Shown here piece after piece: positions 1-6,548 of a stretch of 7,203 bases of DNA. The notes under the pieces were generated by a model, which ran no database searches, was not told the origin of the DNA, and was given only the letters and a program-made list of their open reading frames with translations. Both the position numbers and the translations under genes were made by a program. This DNA is from Verrucomicrobiota bacterium. GTDB taxonomy: Bacteria > Verrucomicrobiota > Verrucomicrobiia > Limisphaerales > UBA11320. Location of the stretch: NCBI GenBank assembly GCA_016871475.1, contig VHDG01000197.1:1-7203 (forward strand), in the 5' to 3' direction. Positions within the stretch are counted from its first letter, which is position 1. The number at the start of each line of letters is the position of its first letter.

Positions 1-2437
1 CCACACGGTTCGTATCCCACGCGGCCAGCACCGCGCTTCGTTCCAAGCCGCCGTCCGGCAACACCCGCAGCGCCTCTTCCAACGTCGCACGAGGAGGCGT
101 CCAGCCTGTCCGGAGGCGAGCCAGGAGGAACCTCCCCAGCAAGGGACGCGTGCTGTCATCCGCGGCCCGGGCCATTGGGGGCAGGAAGGCATCGGGCGCC
201 GAGCTCATCCCGCGATCCCACGTCGCCAGCCACCGACGCAACTGCGAAGGAGTCAGCGTGGCCCGCGCAAGCAGGTCGGTGGCGGCGAGGCGATCTGCAA
301 CGGGAGCCTTGGAATCGAGTGCGTCCACCGCGAGAGCAAAGATCGCGTCGCCCAATGCCGCCCGTCGAGGCGCGAGTCGTGCAGCCAGCAGGCGATGCGC
401 GACGGGCACCTGCGAATCGACAGCAAGCGAGGCGAGCAAAGGTTCCCACTCAGGCTCTGGAAAAGCGGCGGCCACTTTCAACGCCGCGGCCCGGAGATCG
501 GCACTGGCAAGTGCTGTTGGGATGGAATGCAGCCAGGCTGGGTCGGGACGCTGCGCAGTCATCTCAGGAAGCCGGTTCAAGAGCCACGCACGGGTCGCGG
601 TGGATACAGTGTCCTGAGGTTGCAAGAATTCCCCGATCACCCGGCGCACCTCGGGGTTGGATTGGAAAGCCACGAGCAGACTTTCAAGGGCGCCTGTGGC
701 CGGAGTGTCTGACAACGGGGAGGCGAATTGCTGACGCAGCCACGGCACAGCGTGCCGAGCCCATTCAGGATGGCGCGTCAACAGCTGGCGTGCAGCATGG
801 CTGACGCTCGGCTCGGGATCGGCCAGCAGCGCAGGCAGGTCAGGAAACTGCAGCGTGGTGAAGGGCGCTTGATCCAGCAGGTGCAACGCCGCGCGCCGGA
901 CCTGCGGGGAAGGGTTTGCGAGCAGGCTGCGAACGAATGGCTCGTCAGCAAGCGCGAGCAACGCGGCCGCACACGCATGTCGTTCGAAGTCATCTGCGGC
1001 CGCGGCAAGCGCGGCAGCGAGCCGTTCCGAGTGCGCTCGCACACCGCACACAGCCAGGCCTTCGGCCGCAGCGCGGCGCACCGGTGCGTGGGGGGAATCG
1101 AGCAACGCGGCCAACGCGTCCCCTGCGGACCTCTCCCCCCGGGCAGCTAGCACCCGGACCGCTGCGCAGACCATCGCGATCTCCGTGTCGCCCAACCGCG
1201 CCCGCACCTCCGGCTCCCTCATCCTCCAAAGGGCGGCGAAACGTTCCTCGTCAGGCTCAAGATTGGCCCCAAACGTGTTTGTCCCACGGACGCGATAAAT
1301 GCCGCCCGGCGCTCGCGAGTCGCGAATGCGGCCTGTCGGGCAGTGCTCCACATACCAGCCTCCCGTGTCCACGATCAGTAGGGAGCCGTCCGGCGCTTCG
1401 AGCACATCGGCGGGATGGAAGTCCGGATGCGCGCCCGTGACGAAGTCGTGCGAGACCGCGGCGAAGGTCGAGCCGTCACGTCGTAGCTCCTGGCGAACGA
1501 CCTTGCGCGTGTTGTGCTCCGCGACGAAGAGGCTCCCCCGCCATTCGGCGGGAAATCCGGTGCGCCGGAGTCGTGTCAAACCGCTGTGGGCGACAGCCGG
1601 CAGGAGCGTCACAGGCGGCAATGTCAGGCCCGTGCGGGGCAGCGGCGTGCCCCGGTCGGGCGCGTACGGAAACAACCCGCCCGGCGCGCAGTCCACCAAC
1701 GCGTCGCGATGACCGCCGGCGGGCACCTGAAACCAGTTGTCTGTCCCGATGATCTCGCCGCCTGGAAGGAACTCGACTTCCACCAGGTTCACAAATCCCC
1801 GGCTGATGACCTCGGGCTGTGAGCCATCGGGTTGGCAGCGGAAGAGCGCACCCGCGACACCCTCAAGGAACGTTCCGTCGCCGCGTGGCAGCTTCCATCC
1901 GTCTGGCTCGCCCATGGTGAAGTAGAGCCGTGCATCCGGCCCGAACGTCAGTCCATGTAGGCTGCCGTTATCCGTGTGGCCAAAGCCGCGCAGAATCACC
2001 TCACGCCGGTCCGCGTGCCCGTCGCCGTCAGTGTCGGTGAGCGCCACCAGTTCCGGCGGGTCGGCGAGATACAGCCGCCCGCCTCGCCAGGCTAGGCCCA
2101 TCGGAACCGTGACGCCTTGGGCGAAGACGACCGACTTTTCGAAACGTCCATCGCCGTCCGTGTCCTCCAACCTCGACACACGGCAGTCGCGAGTCAGATT
2201 CTTCAGGCCAGCGTAGAGATCCTTTCCGGACGACTCGGCGACATAGAGTCGGCCAGCGTCGTCGAAGCAGGCGAACATCGGAAAGCGGATCATCGGGGCG
2301 CCAGCAGCCAACGAGATCTGAAACTTCGGCGGTGTTTGAATACCTGCGAGGAAGTCGGGGTAATCGAACAAGTCGGCTGCAGCGGCGATCAGGTTGATGC
2401 CGGCGCAGCAGACAGTGGCAATGCAACGTTTCAGCAT
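1..2437 (-). CDS. PVC-type secreted propeller/HEAT-repeat protein (membrane-bound dehydrogenase domain family), 3' end off window
   Basis: An open frame of 812 codons runs without a stop from ATG 2437 to the left edge, so the C-terminus is missing. Residues 1-21 form a signal peptide (MLKR, then a hydrophobic stretch ending AAAA). Residues 24-385 resemble the beta-propeller-like N-terminal domain of PVC 'membrane-bound dehydrogenase' proteins (TIGR02604 type). Visible marks are FDDAGRLYVAES (58-69), two calcium-type loops DTDGDG (92-97 and 135-140), a 'GGWYxxxCPT' motif (359-368) and GGIYRVR (378-384). Residues 400-812 are Ala/Leu/Arg-rich helical repeats of HEAT type, for example PEVRARL, APVRRAAAEGL and PQVRRAALHLL. 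Family members usually end in a CxxCH cytochrome c domain, which would be encoded beyond position 1. The role is unproven; export and electron transfer or sugar oxidation are inferences. ATG 2437 was preferred to ATG 2449 because it puts the Lys/Arg residues right at the N-terminus. Frame was checked codon by codon and no frameshift was seen. Confidence 0.88.
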   Translation of the reverse strand, partial: MLKRCIATVCCAGINLIAAAADLFDYPDFLAGIQTPPKFQISLAAGAPMIRFPMFACFDDAGRLYVAESSGKDLYAGLKNLTRDCRVSRLEDTDGDGRFEKSVVFAQGVTVPMGLAWRGGRLYLADPPELVALTDTDGDGHADRREVILRGFGHTDNGSLHGLTFGPDARLYFTMGEPDGWKLPRGDGTFLEGVAGALFRCQPDGSQPEVISRGFVNLVEVEFLPGGEIIGTDNWFQVPAGGHRDALVDCAPGGLFPYAPDRGTPLPRTGLTLPPVTLLPAVAHSGLTRLRRTGFPAEWRGSLFVAEHNTRKVVRQELRRDGSTFAAVSHDFVTGAHPDFHPADVLEAPDGSLLIVDTGGWYVEHCPTGRIRDSRAPGGIYRVRGTNTFGANLEPDEERFAALWRMREPEVRARLGDTEIAMVCAAVRVLAARGERSAGDALAALLDSPHAPVRRAAAEGLAVCGVRAHSERLAAALAAAADDFERHACAAALLALADEPFVRSLLANPSPQVRRAALHLLDQAPFTTLQFPDLPALLADPEPSVSHAARQLLTRHPEWARHAVPWLRQQFASPLSDTPATGALESLLVAFQSNPEVRRVIGEFLQPQDTVSTATRAWLLNRLPEMTAQRPDPAWLHSIPTALASADLRAAALKVAAAFPEPEWEPLLASLAVDSQVPVAHRLLAARLAPRRAALGDAIFALAVDALDSKAPVADRLAATDLLARATLTPSQLRRWLATWDRGMSSAPDAFLPPMARAADDSTRPLLGRFLLARLRTGWTPPRATLEEALRVLPDGGLERSAVLAAWDTNRV

Positions 2438-2769
2438 CACGGATCCCATCGGCGTAAATGAAAGAAGACCGTGGCCAGGCTCGCCCCTTTATCGCCAGCC
2501 TCCAGCCCGCCGGCGCCGCCAACGCATCCCAGGGGCAGGACAACCGGGGCAGAGGGCGGAAACGGAAATGGGCAGGTGCGACGGAACATGCGATGTCTGA
2601 GTAACATAAAAGCCCGCCGGAGGGAACCGGGGTTTCGCGGAGCGCCGGGGGAGATCGCCATGGGCGGCTCTCTTTGTGGAGGCACGATTTGTGGGAAAGC
2701 AGCCGTGAAATGAGTGTTTCTAATTGGAAAAAGCCTCGAATTAATACCGAAAATATTGTGAATCCGTCT
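2438..2769. other. Non-coding leader/spacer upstream of the PVC-type gene
   Basis: About 330 bases lie between the start of the minus-strand PVC-type gene and the promoter of the plus-strand RNA candidate. The part from 2438 to about 2700 is G+C-rich and the rest turns AT-rich. The promoter of the minus-strand gene should lie here, probably in the AT-rich part, which would give it a long 5' leader. I could not find a -35/-10 pair I trust on the minus strand. A 126-codon minus-strand frame (2817-2437) crosses the region, but its composition is unlike a normal protein. Confidence 0.5.
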
Positions 2770-2770
2770 C

Positions 2771-2800
2771 TTGACTCTTCCCTGGTTTGCCTCTTTTATA
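2771..2800 (+). promoter_or_regulatory. Sigma-70-type promoter for the sRNA candidate
   Basis: The -35 box TTGACT (2771-2776) matches the TTGACA consensus at five of six positions. After 18 nt follows TTTATA (2795-2800) as the -10 box. Transcription would start near 2806-2809. The promoter faces a strong terminator about 170 nt downstream with no protein gene between them. TATACG (2797-2802) is an alternative -10, but its 20-nt spacing is too long. Confidence 0.55.
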
Positions 2801-2806
2801 CGCGGC

Positions 2807-2979
2807 GTAGGCAGCATTAGATTTCGAGTGAATCGTTAATTGTTCTTTTTTCACTCAACGAGTTTCGCGGAAGGGCGATACAGACCGTCCGCGGATATCC
2901 ACTACAGCCTACAACTGTATTAATTCGAAATTCCCCGGGCCGGGACGGTCACCCTCTGACTACCCGGCCCGGTTTTTTT
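2807..2979 (+). ncRNA. Candidate orphan structured small RNA, about 170 nt
   Basis: The span lies between a promoter-like pair and a strong intrinsic terminator and contains no plausible protein gene. Several pairings can be drawn by hand. A long closing stem joins 2820-2833 with 2919-2932 (13 of 14 positions pair, two of them G-U, one mismatch). An 8-bp hairpin joins 2864-2871 (TTCGCGGA) with 2888-2895 (TCCGCGGA). A 5-bp hairpin, TACAG 2903-2907 with CTGTA 2915-2919, partly competes with the closing stem. GTAGGC at the 5' end (2807-2812) is complementary to GCCTAC (2907-2912) in that hairpin's loop, allowing a pseudoknot or an alternative fold. A 7-bp hairpin GAGTGAA/TTCACTC (2826-2832 region with 2850-2856) competes with the closing stem. 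Size and layout recall global regulators such as 6S RNA, but I see no diagnostic 6S feature and do not assign a family. It could also be the leader or remnant of something else. Confidence 0.5.
2935..2979 (+). terminator. Strong intrinsic terminator
   Basis: A perfect 10-bp G+C stem, CCGGGCCGGG (2935-2944) with CCCGGCCCGG (2963-2972), encloses an 18-nt loop and is followed at once by seven T (2973-2979). The T-tract shows that it works on the plus strand and ends the sRNA candidate. On the minus strand, as an exit for the M50-like gene, the stem is followed by only a poor U-rich stretch. The T-tract overlaps the TAA stop codon of the convergent gene (2978-2980), so the two units meet tail to tail with no spare bases. 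Confidence 0.88.
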
Positions 2980-3634
2980 ATCCCCCGATGAGAGAGGCAA
3001 GCCTGGAGAACACGGCAGCCGTTTCGCGCATCCAACTGCTCATGGCCGTCCCGATACCGACCCCCACCAGCACGGGCAACCCCAGCAGCAAGACCAGCAG
3101 ATTGCCAAGAGTGATGACCACCGCGCTGAAAAAGTAACCCTGGCTGGTGATGTCAGACTGTTCCGTTTGGAGGGCAAAGGATGTCAGTGTGATGTGGAAC
3201 GCGTAAGCGGCGCCCAGGAGTAGATGGAACCACGCGGCCCACTCCCTCCAACCCCAGATCAGGTGTCCCAGAAGATAGATCAAAACCACCAGCGCCACGT
3301 AAACCGGGAAGAAGTAGGGTGCGAGCGCGATGAGCGAGTTGGACTTCGTGATGACGACGTATCCTCCTGTCGATTTGACCTTGAATTTCTTCACCCGTCC
3401 TCCGAAGAGCCACGTCCAGAGCGCATGGGTCAATTCATGGCCAAAGACGTAAAGCCACATCGGCCTGGGCAGAAATGCATATACCGCAAGCCAGCAAGCC
3501 GCTCCCCCCGCGGCAGCCACCCAAAAATCGGTCGCATGCCCGGACACCGACAAGACCCGCGCGATGGCTCCCACAGCTCCGATGCAGAAAGGCAGGAGCA
3601 GGACACCAAGGATCACCTTCAGTAATCTGGGCAC
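2978..3634 (-). CDS. M50-like integral-membrane metalloprotease
   Basis: This 218-residue, strongly hydrophobic protein has about six predicted membrane segments (near residues 4-25, 37-56, 59-77, 100-125, 132-153 and 168-197). Segment three carries FGHELTH (64-70), a zinc-binding HExxH motif with H66 and H70 as ligands and E67 as catalytic base. A candidate third ligand is D161 in the TEQSD stretch, as expected for M50/site-2-protease-like enzymes, which cut substrates within the membrane. A Gly-rich GGRVKKFKVKSTGGY segment (78-92) follows the active-site helix, as in M50B-like proteins. No PDZ or CBS domain is present. The start is GTG 3634; an in-frame stop lies three codons upstream, so no earlier start exists. 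The gene diverges from the DUF1080 operon and converges on the sRNA terminator. Its substrate is unknown. Confidence 0.72.
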   Translation of the reverse strand: MPRLLKVILGVLLLPFCIGAVGAIARVLSVSGHATDFWVAAAGGAACWLAVYAFLPRPMWLYVFGHELTHALWTWLFGGRVKKFKVKSTGGYVVITKSNSLIALAPYFFPVYVALVVLIYLLGHLIWGWREWAAWFHLLLGAAYAFHITLTSFALQTEQSDITSQGYFFSAVVITLGNLLVLLLGLPVLVGVGIGTAMSSWMRETAAVFSRLASLIGG

Positions 3635-3729
3635 GCCGCATCATGAAATGTCACCGCCCGGCCATGAAAGAGGAAAACCTGAACCCTTCGTGCTTCCCAT
3701 CCTGCCCCGGCCCGCCTACAACTCCGGCC
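3635..3729. promoter_or_regulatory. Divergent intergenic region
   Basis: These 95 bases separate the GTG start of the M50-like gene (minus) from the ATG of the DUF1080 gene (plus), so both transcripts should be driven from here or from within the neighbouring genes. No good -35/-10 pair is visible in either direction. The block CCGGCCATGA occurs twice (3658-3667 and 3724-3733). Each copy contains an ATG in frame with the DUF1080 gene, and the second supplies the chosen start. Confidence 0.4.
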
Positions 3730-4473
3730 ATGATATCGAAGACCTTGACCCTCTCTTTCTGCACCCTGGCTCTGTCAACGGCAGCCTTTGCGGCTCAAGT
3801 CAAAGACACCAAGGGTGAATTCCGCAGCCTCTTCAACGGCAAAGACCTTGCAGGCTGGGCTGGCGATCCATCCATCTGGTCGGTTCAAGACGGTGCCATC
3901 ACGGGAAAAACCACTGCCGAAAAACCGCTCAAAAACAACACCTTCATTGTTTGGAAGGACGGAACGGTGGATGATTTTGAACTGCGGTTCTCCTACAAGA
4001 TCTACGGCAACACGGACAAGAAATCCGCCAACTCCGGCTGCCAGTATCGAAGCAAGGTCGCTGACGAGGAAAAATTCATCGTCGGTGGTTATCAGGCTGA
4101 TTTCGAAGCGGGCACGACTTATTCAGGGATCCTCTACGAGGAACGGGGACGCGGGATCCTCGCCCAGCGAGGTCAGGCAACTCTCGTCAAACCGGACCCG
4201 TCCGATCCCAAAAAAACCAAGGTCGAAGTCATCGGAACCCTTGCAAAGTCGGATGAGATTCAATCCGCGATCAAGGCGGAGGATTGGAACGAATACATCA
4301 TCATCGCGAAGGGCAACCGCCTCACGCACATCATCAACGGCCGGGTGACCGCAGACGTCACGGATGAACAGGCAACCCACGCCGCGAAGACGGGGGTGCT
4401 CGCTTTTCAAGCGCACACGGGTCCGCCCATGACGGTTCAGATCAAGGACATCCGGATCCGTCCGATTCGTTGA
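3730..4473 (+). CDS. Secreted DUF1080 / 3-keto-disaccharide hydrolase-like protein
   Basis: The gene encodes 247 residues. Residues 1-22 are a signal peptide (MISK, hydrophobic core, AFAA). The mature part is one DUF1080 domain (PF06439, concanavalin-like jelly roll) from about 30 to 246. Typical family marks are SLFNGKDLAGW (33-43), NSGCQYRS (101-108), GYQADF (120-125), GILYEERGRG (133-142), DWNEY (185-189), HIINGR (200-205) and the ending GVLAFQAHTGPPMTV with IKDIRIRPI. Characterised members cleave 3-keto-glucosides formed by sugar oxidoreductases; activity and substrate here are inferred from the family. The frame is open further upstream (back to 3475 and ATG 3664), but only ATG 3730 puts the signal peptide at the N-terminus. 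It is the first gene of a tight plus-strand cluster, 19 nt before the ThuA-like gene. No clear Shine-Dalgarno sequence precedes it. Confidence 0.9.
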   Translation: MISKTLTLSFCTLALSTAAFAAQVKDTKGEFRSLFNGKDLAGWAGDPSIWSVQDGAITGKTTAEKPLKNNTFIVWKDGTVDDFELRFSYKIYGNTDKKSANSGCQYRSKVADEEKFIVGGYQADFEAGTTYSGILYEERGRGILAQRGQATLVKPDPSDPKKTKVEVIGTLAKSDEIQSAIKAEDWNEYIIIAKGNRLTHIINGRVTADVTDEQATHAAKTGVLAFQAHTGPPMTVQIKDIRIRPIR

Positions 4474-4492
4474 ACCTCACACTCTTTGAACC

Positions 4493-5413
4493 ATGCTCTC
4501 ACGCTTCATGGTCCTGGCGTTGGCAGTTCTGTTGACTGCCGTCGCGAGAAGTGCGGACAAACACCTGGTCATCATCGCCGGGAAGCCCAGTCATGGTCCG
4601 CTGGATCACGAGTTCCGCGCAGGCAGCCTTTTGCTTCAAAAGTCATTCAAGGGATTCCCGGGCCTGTCCGTTGAAGTTCACACCAACGGCTGGGTTCAAA
4701 ACCCTTCCGCGCTCGAGCGTGCTGACGCAGTGCTGATCTATGCAGACGGGGGAGGGGGACATCCAGCGATCCAGGGCGATCATCTTCAGCAGATCGAGAA
4801 GCTCATCAAACGCGGCGCTGGATTCGCCTGTGCCCATTATGGGGTCGAGATCCTGAAGACCAACGGGGGACCGCAGTTTCAGGAGTGGATCGGGGGCTTC
4901 TACGAGCACGCCTATTCTGTGAACCCGATGTGGAAGCCCGACTTCAATGCCTTCCCAACCCACGCGATCACTCAGGGTGTGAAACCTTTCTCGGTCACAG
5001 ACGAGTGGTACTTCAACATGCGATGGCGTCCCGGCATGAAGGGCGTCACCCCGATCCTCGTGGCGAAACCATCGGATCAGGTTCGCGATGGCCCCTACGT
5101 TTATCCGAAAGGCCCCTATCCCCACATTCAGGAAGCCAAGGGCAGGGATGAGGTCATGATGTGGGCCATCGTGCGGGAGGACGGAGGGCGCGGGTTCGGC
5201 TTCACCGGTGGCCACCGGCATCTGAATTGGGGTAACGATAATTACCGCAAGGTTTTCCTCAACGCACTCGTCTGGCTCGCAAAGGTTGAAGTGCCGCCAG
5301 CGGGAGTCGGTTCGAAAGTCAGCGAGGAGGAACTCATGGAAAACCTGGATCCCAAGCAAGGCTCACGCCCCGCGGTGCGCTCCACGGCTCCCGCCGCCCC
5401 CAAGAAGCCGTAA
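4493..5413 (+). CDS. Secreted ThuA-like domain protein
   Basis: The 306-residue product begins with a signal peptide (about 1-21, MLSRF then a hydrophobic core ending ARSA). A ThuA-like domain (PF06283, class I glutamine-amidotransferase-like fold) follows, about 24-265. Seen in it are LVIIAGKPSHGPLDHEF (25-41), a buried strand plus Gly-rich turn LIYADGGGGHP (81-91), the nucleophile-elbow-like segment GFACAHYGVE (110-119, with C113 and H115) and GFGFTGGHRHLNW (234-246). The tail, about 268-306, is Pro/Ala/Lys-rich and probably disordered. ThuA was named from trehalose utilisation in rhizobia, but PVC homologues are largely uncharacterised and often sit beside DUF1080 proteins and sugar oxidoreductases. 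A role in oxidised-sugar breakdown outside the cytoplasm is an inference. The gene lies 19 nt after the DUF1080 stop and 18 nt before alanine dehydrogenase. Confidence 0.87.
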   Translation: MLSRFMVLALAVLLTAVARSADKHLVIIAGKPSHGPLDHEFRAGSLLLQKSFKGFPGLSVEVHTNGWVQNPSALERADAVLIYADGGGGHPAIQGDHLQQIEKLIKRGAGFACAHYGVEILKTNGGPQFQEWIGGFYEHAYSVNPMWKPDFNAFPTHAITQGVKPFSVTDEWYFNMRWRPGMKGVTPILVAKPSDQVRDGPYVYPKGPYPHIQEAKGRDEVMMWAIVREDGGRGFGFTGGHRHLNWGNDNYRKVFLNALVWLAKVEVPPAGVGSKVSEEELMENLDPKQGSRPAVRSTAPAAPKKP

Positions 5414-5431
5414 ACCCGAACTTCTGCCTCC

Positions 5432-6532
5432 ATGAGCAAGACCGTCGGAGTACCGAAGGAAATCAAGGACCACGAATACCGCGTGGCTCTCCTGCCTTCT
5501 GCCGCTTACCACCTCATTCAGAGGGGTCACAAGGTTCTTGTGCAAAACGGAGCCGGCATCGGAGCCGGATACCCGGATGCCGATTACGCTCATGCAGGTG
5601 CCACTCTGGTTCCGAATGCCACCGATGTCTTCGGGTCGGCGGATCTCGTGGTGAAGGTGAAGGAGCCGCAAGCCTCCGAGATCCCGTTGCTCAGGAAGGG
5701 CCAGATCCTATTCACCTACCTGCACCTCGCAGCCAGCAAGCCCCTCACCGAGTCGCTCCTGGCCAGCGGAGCCGCGTGCATTGCCTACGAAACAATCGAG
5801 GTCAACCGTCGTCTCCCTCTCCTGGAACCCATGAGCGAGATCGCAGGACGCATGTCGGTCCTGGTGGGAGGCTACTACCTTGCCAAGCACAACAAAGGCA
5901 GCGGGGTGTTGCTCGGAGGGGTGCCAGGTGTCTTGCCAGGCCGCGTGGTGGTGCTGGGAGGCGGCGTCTCCGGAATCAACGCAGCGCGCATGGCCACCGG
6001 GCTCGGTGCCGATGTCACAATCCTCGAGGTGGACGTCGAGCGGATGCGCTTCCTCGATATCACGCTGCACACGGCCCACACGCTCTACTCGAGTGAAGAC
6101 CACCTGATGGAGCAGCTGCCCCAGGTGGATCTCCTGATCGGCGCAGTGCTTGTTCCCGGCGCCAAAGCTCCCAAGCTGATCTCCCGGGAGATGCTTCGCC
6201 GAATGCGGCCGGGAAGCGTATTCGTGGATATCGCCATCGACCAGGGAGGATGCGCCGTCACGTCCAAACCCACCACACACCACGATCCCATCTACGTGGA
6301 GGAAGGCGTGATCCACTATTGCGTCGCAAACATGCCCGGGGCCTACGCCCGGACCGCCACCCAGGCCCTCACGAACGTCACACATCGTTTCGTGGAGCTG
6401 CTTGCCGACTTCACCCTCGACGAAGCCATTCAACGCCAGCCGGCGCTCAAGAGTGGTATCAATATCCTCGGGGGCCGGGTCACCCATCGAGCGGTGGCTG
6501 AAGCACATGGTTTCGCCTTCAACCCGCTCTGA
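5432..6532 (+). CDS. ald: Alanine dehydrogenase (EC 1.4.1.1)
   Basis: The 366-residue product has the full length of the family. This cytoplasmic enzyme catalyses the reversible NAD-dependent deamination of L-alanine to pyruvate and ammonia. The N-terminus [18 protein letters not shown] is characteristic. Residues matching known catalytic and substrate positions are R17, K75 (in KVKEP), H98 (in TYLHLA) and D270 (in DIAIDQGG). The nucleotide-binding fold is central: [10 protein letters not shown] (172-181), with acidic residues (ILEVD, 197-201) at the end of the second strand. [16 protein letters not shown] (295-310) is another family hallmark. It lies 18 nt after the ThuA-like gene and 16 nt before the rRNA methyltransferase gene, suggesting one transcript. 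The other possibility, NAD(P) transhydrogenase alpha subunit, is made unlikely by length and by these motifs. Confidence 0.96.
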   Translation: MSKTVGVPKEIKDHEYRVALLPSAAYHLIQRGHKVLVQNGAGIGAGYPDADYAHAGATLVPNATDVFGSADLVVKVKEPQASEIPLLRKGQILFTYLHLAASKPLTESLLASGAACIAYETIEVNRRLPLLEPMSEIAGRMSVLVGGYYLAKHNKGSGVLLGGVPGVLPGRVVVLGGGVSGINAARMATGLGADVTILEVDVERMRFLDITLHTAHTLYSSEDHLMEQLPQVDLLIGAVLVPGAKAPKLISREMLRRMRPGSVFVDIAIDQGGCAVTSKPTTHHDPIYVEEGVIHYCVANMPGAYARTATQALTNVTHRFVELLADFTLDEAIQRQPALKSGINILGGRVTHRAVAEAHGFAFNPL

Positions 6533-6548
6533 TCCTACAAATCTGATC

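Noticed and set aside
150..1925. Several plus-strand open frames of 60-210 codons
   Set aside because: They are Arg/Pro/Ser-rich antisense shadows of the continuous minus-strand PVC-type gene, whose motifs and repeats are clear throughout.
2595..2660. Possible minus-strand terminator (CCGG hairpin followed by CTTTTATG)
   Set aside because: The stem is short with a bulge, the T run has only four bases, and no gene end lies just upstream on that strand.
2437..2817. 126-codon minus-strand frame ending in a TGATG overlap with the PVC gene start
   Set aside because: The overlap looks like translational coupling, but the product is Pro/Arg-rich without a recognisable domain. The frame crosses the GC-to-AT transition and lies antisense to the sRNA promoter. 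Chance openness in G+C-rich DNA is more likely.
2807..2979. Assignment of the RNA candidate to 6S RNA, SRP RNA or a riboswitch
   Set aside because: Length is near that of 6S RNA, but I cannot see its conserved central-bubble features. No SRP Alu/S-domain motif or known aptamer core was found, and no gene follows for a riboswitch to control.
3475..3729. Upstream extension of the DUF1080 gene to 3475
   Set aside because: It would overlap the M50-like gene and bury the signal peptide inside the protein; ATG 3730 fits an exported protein.
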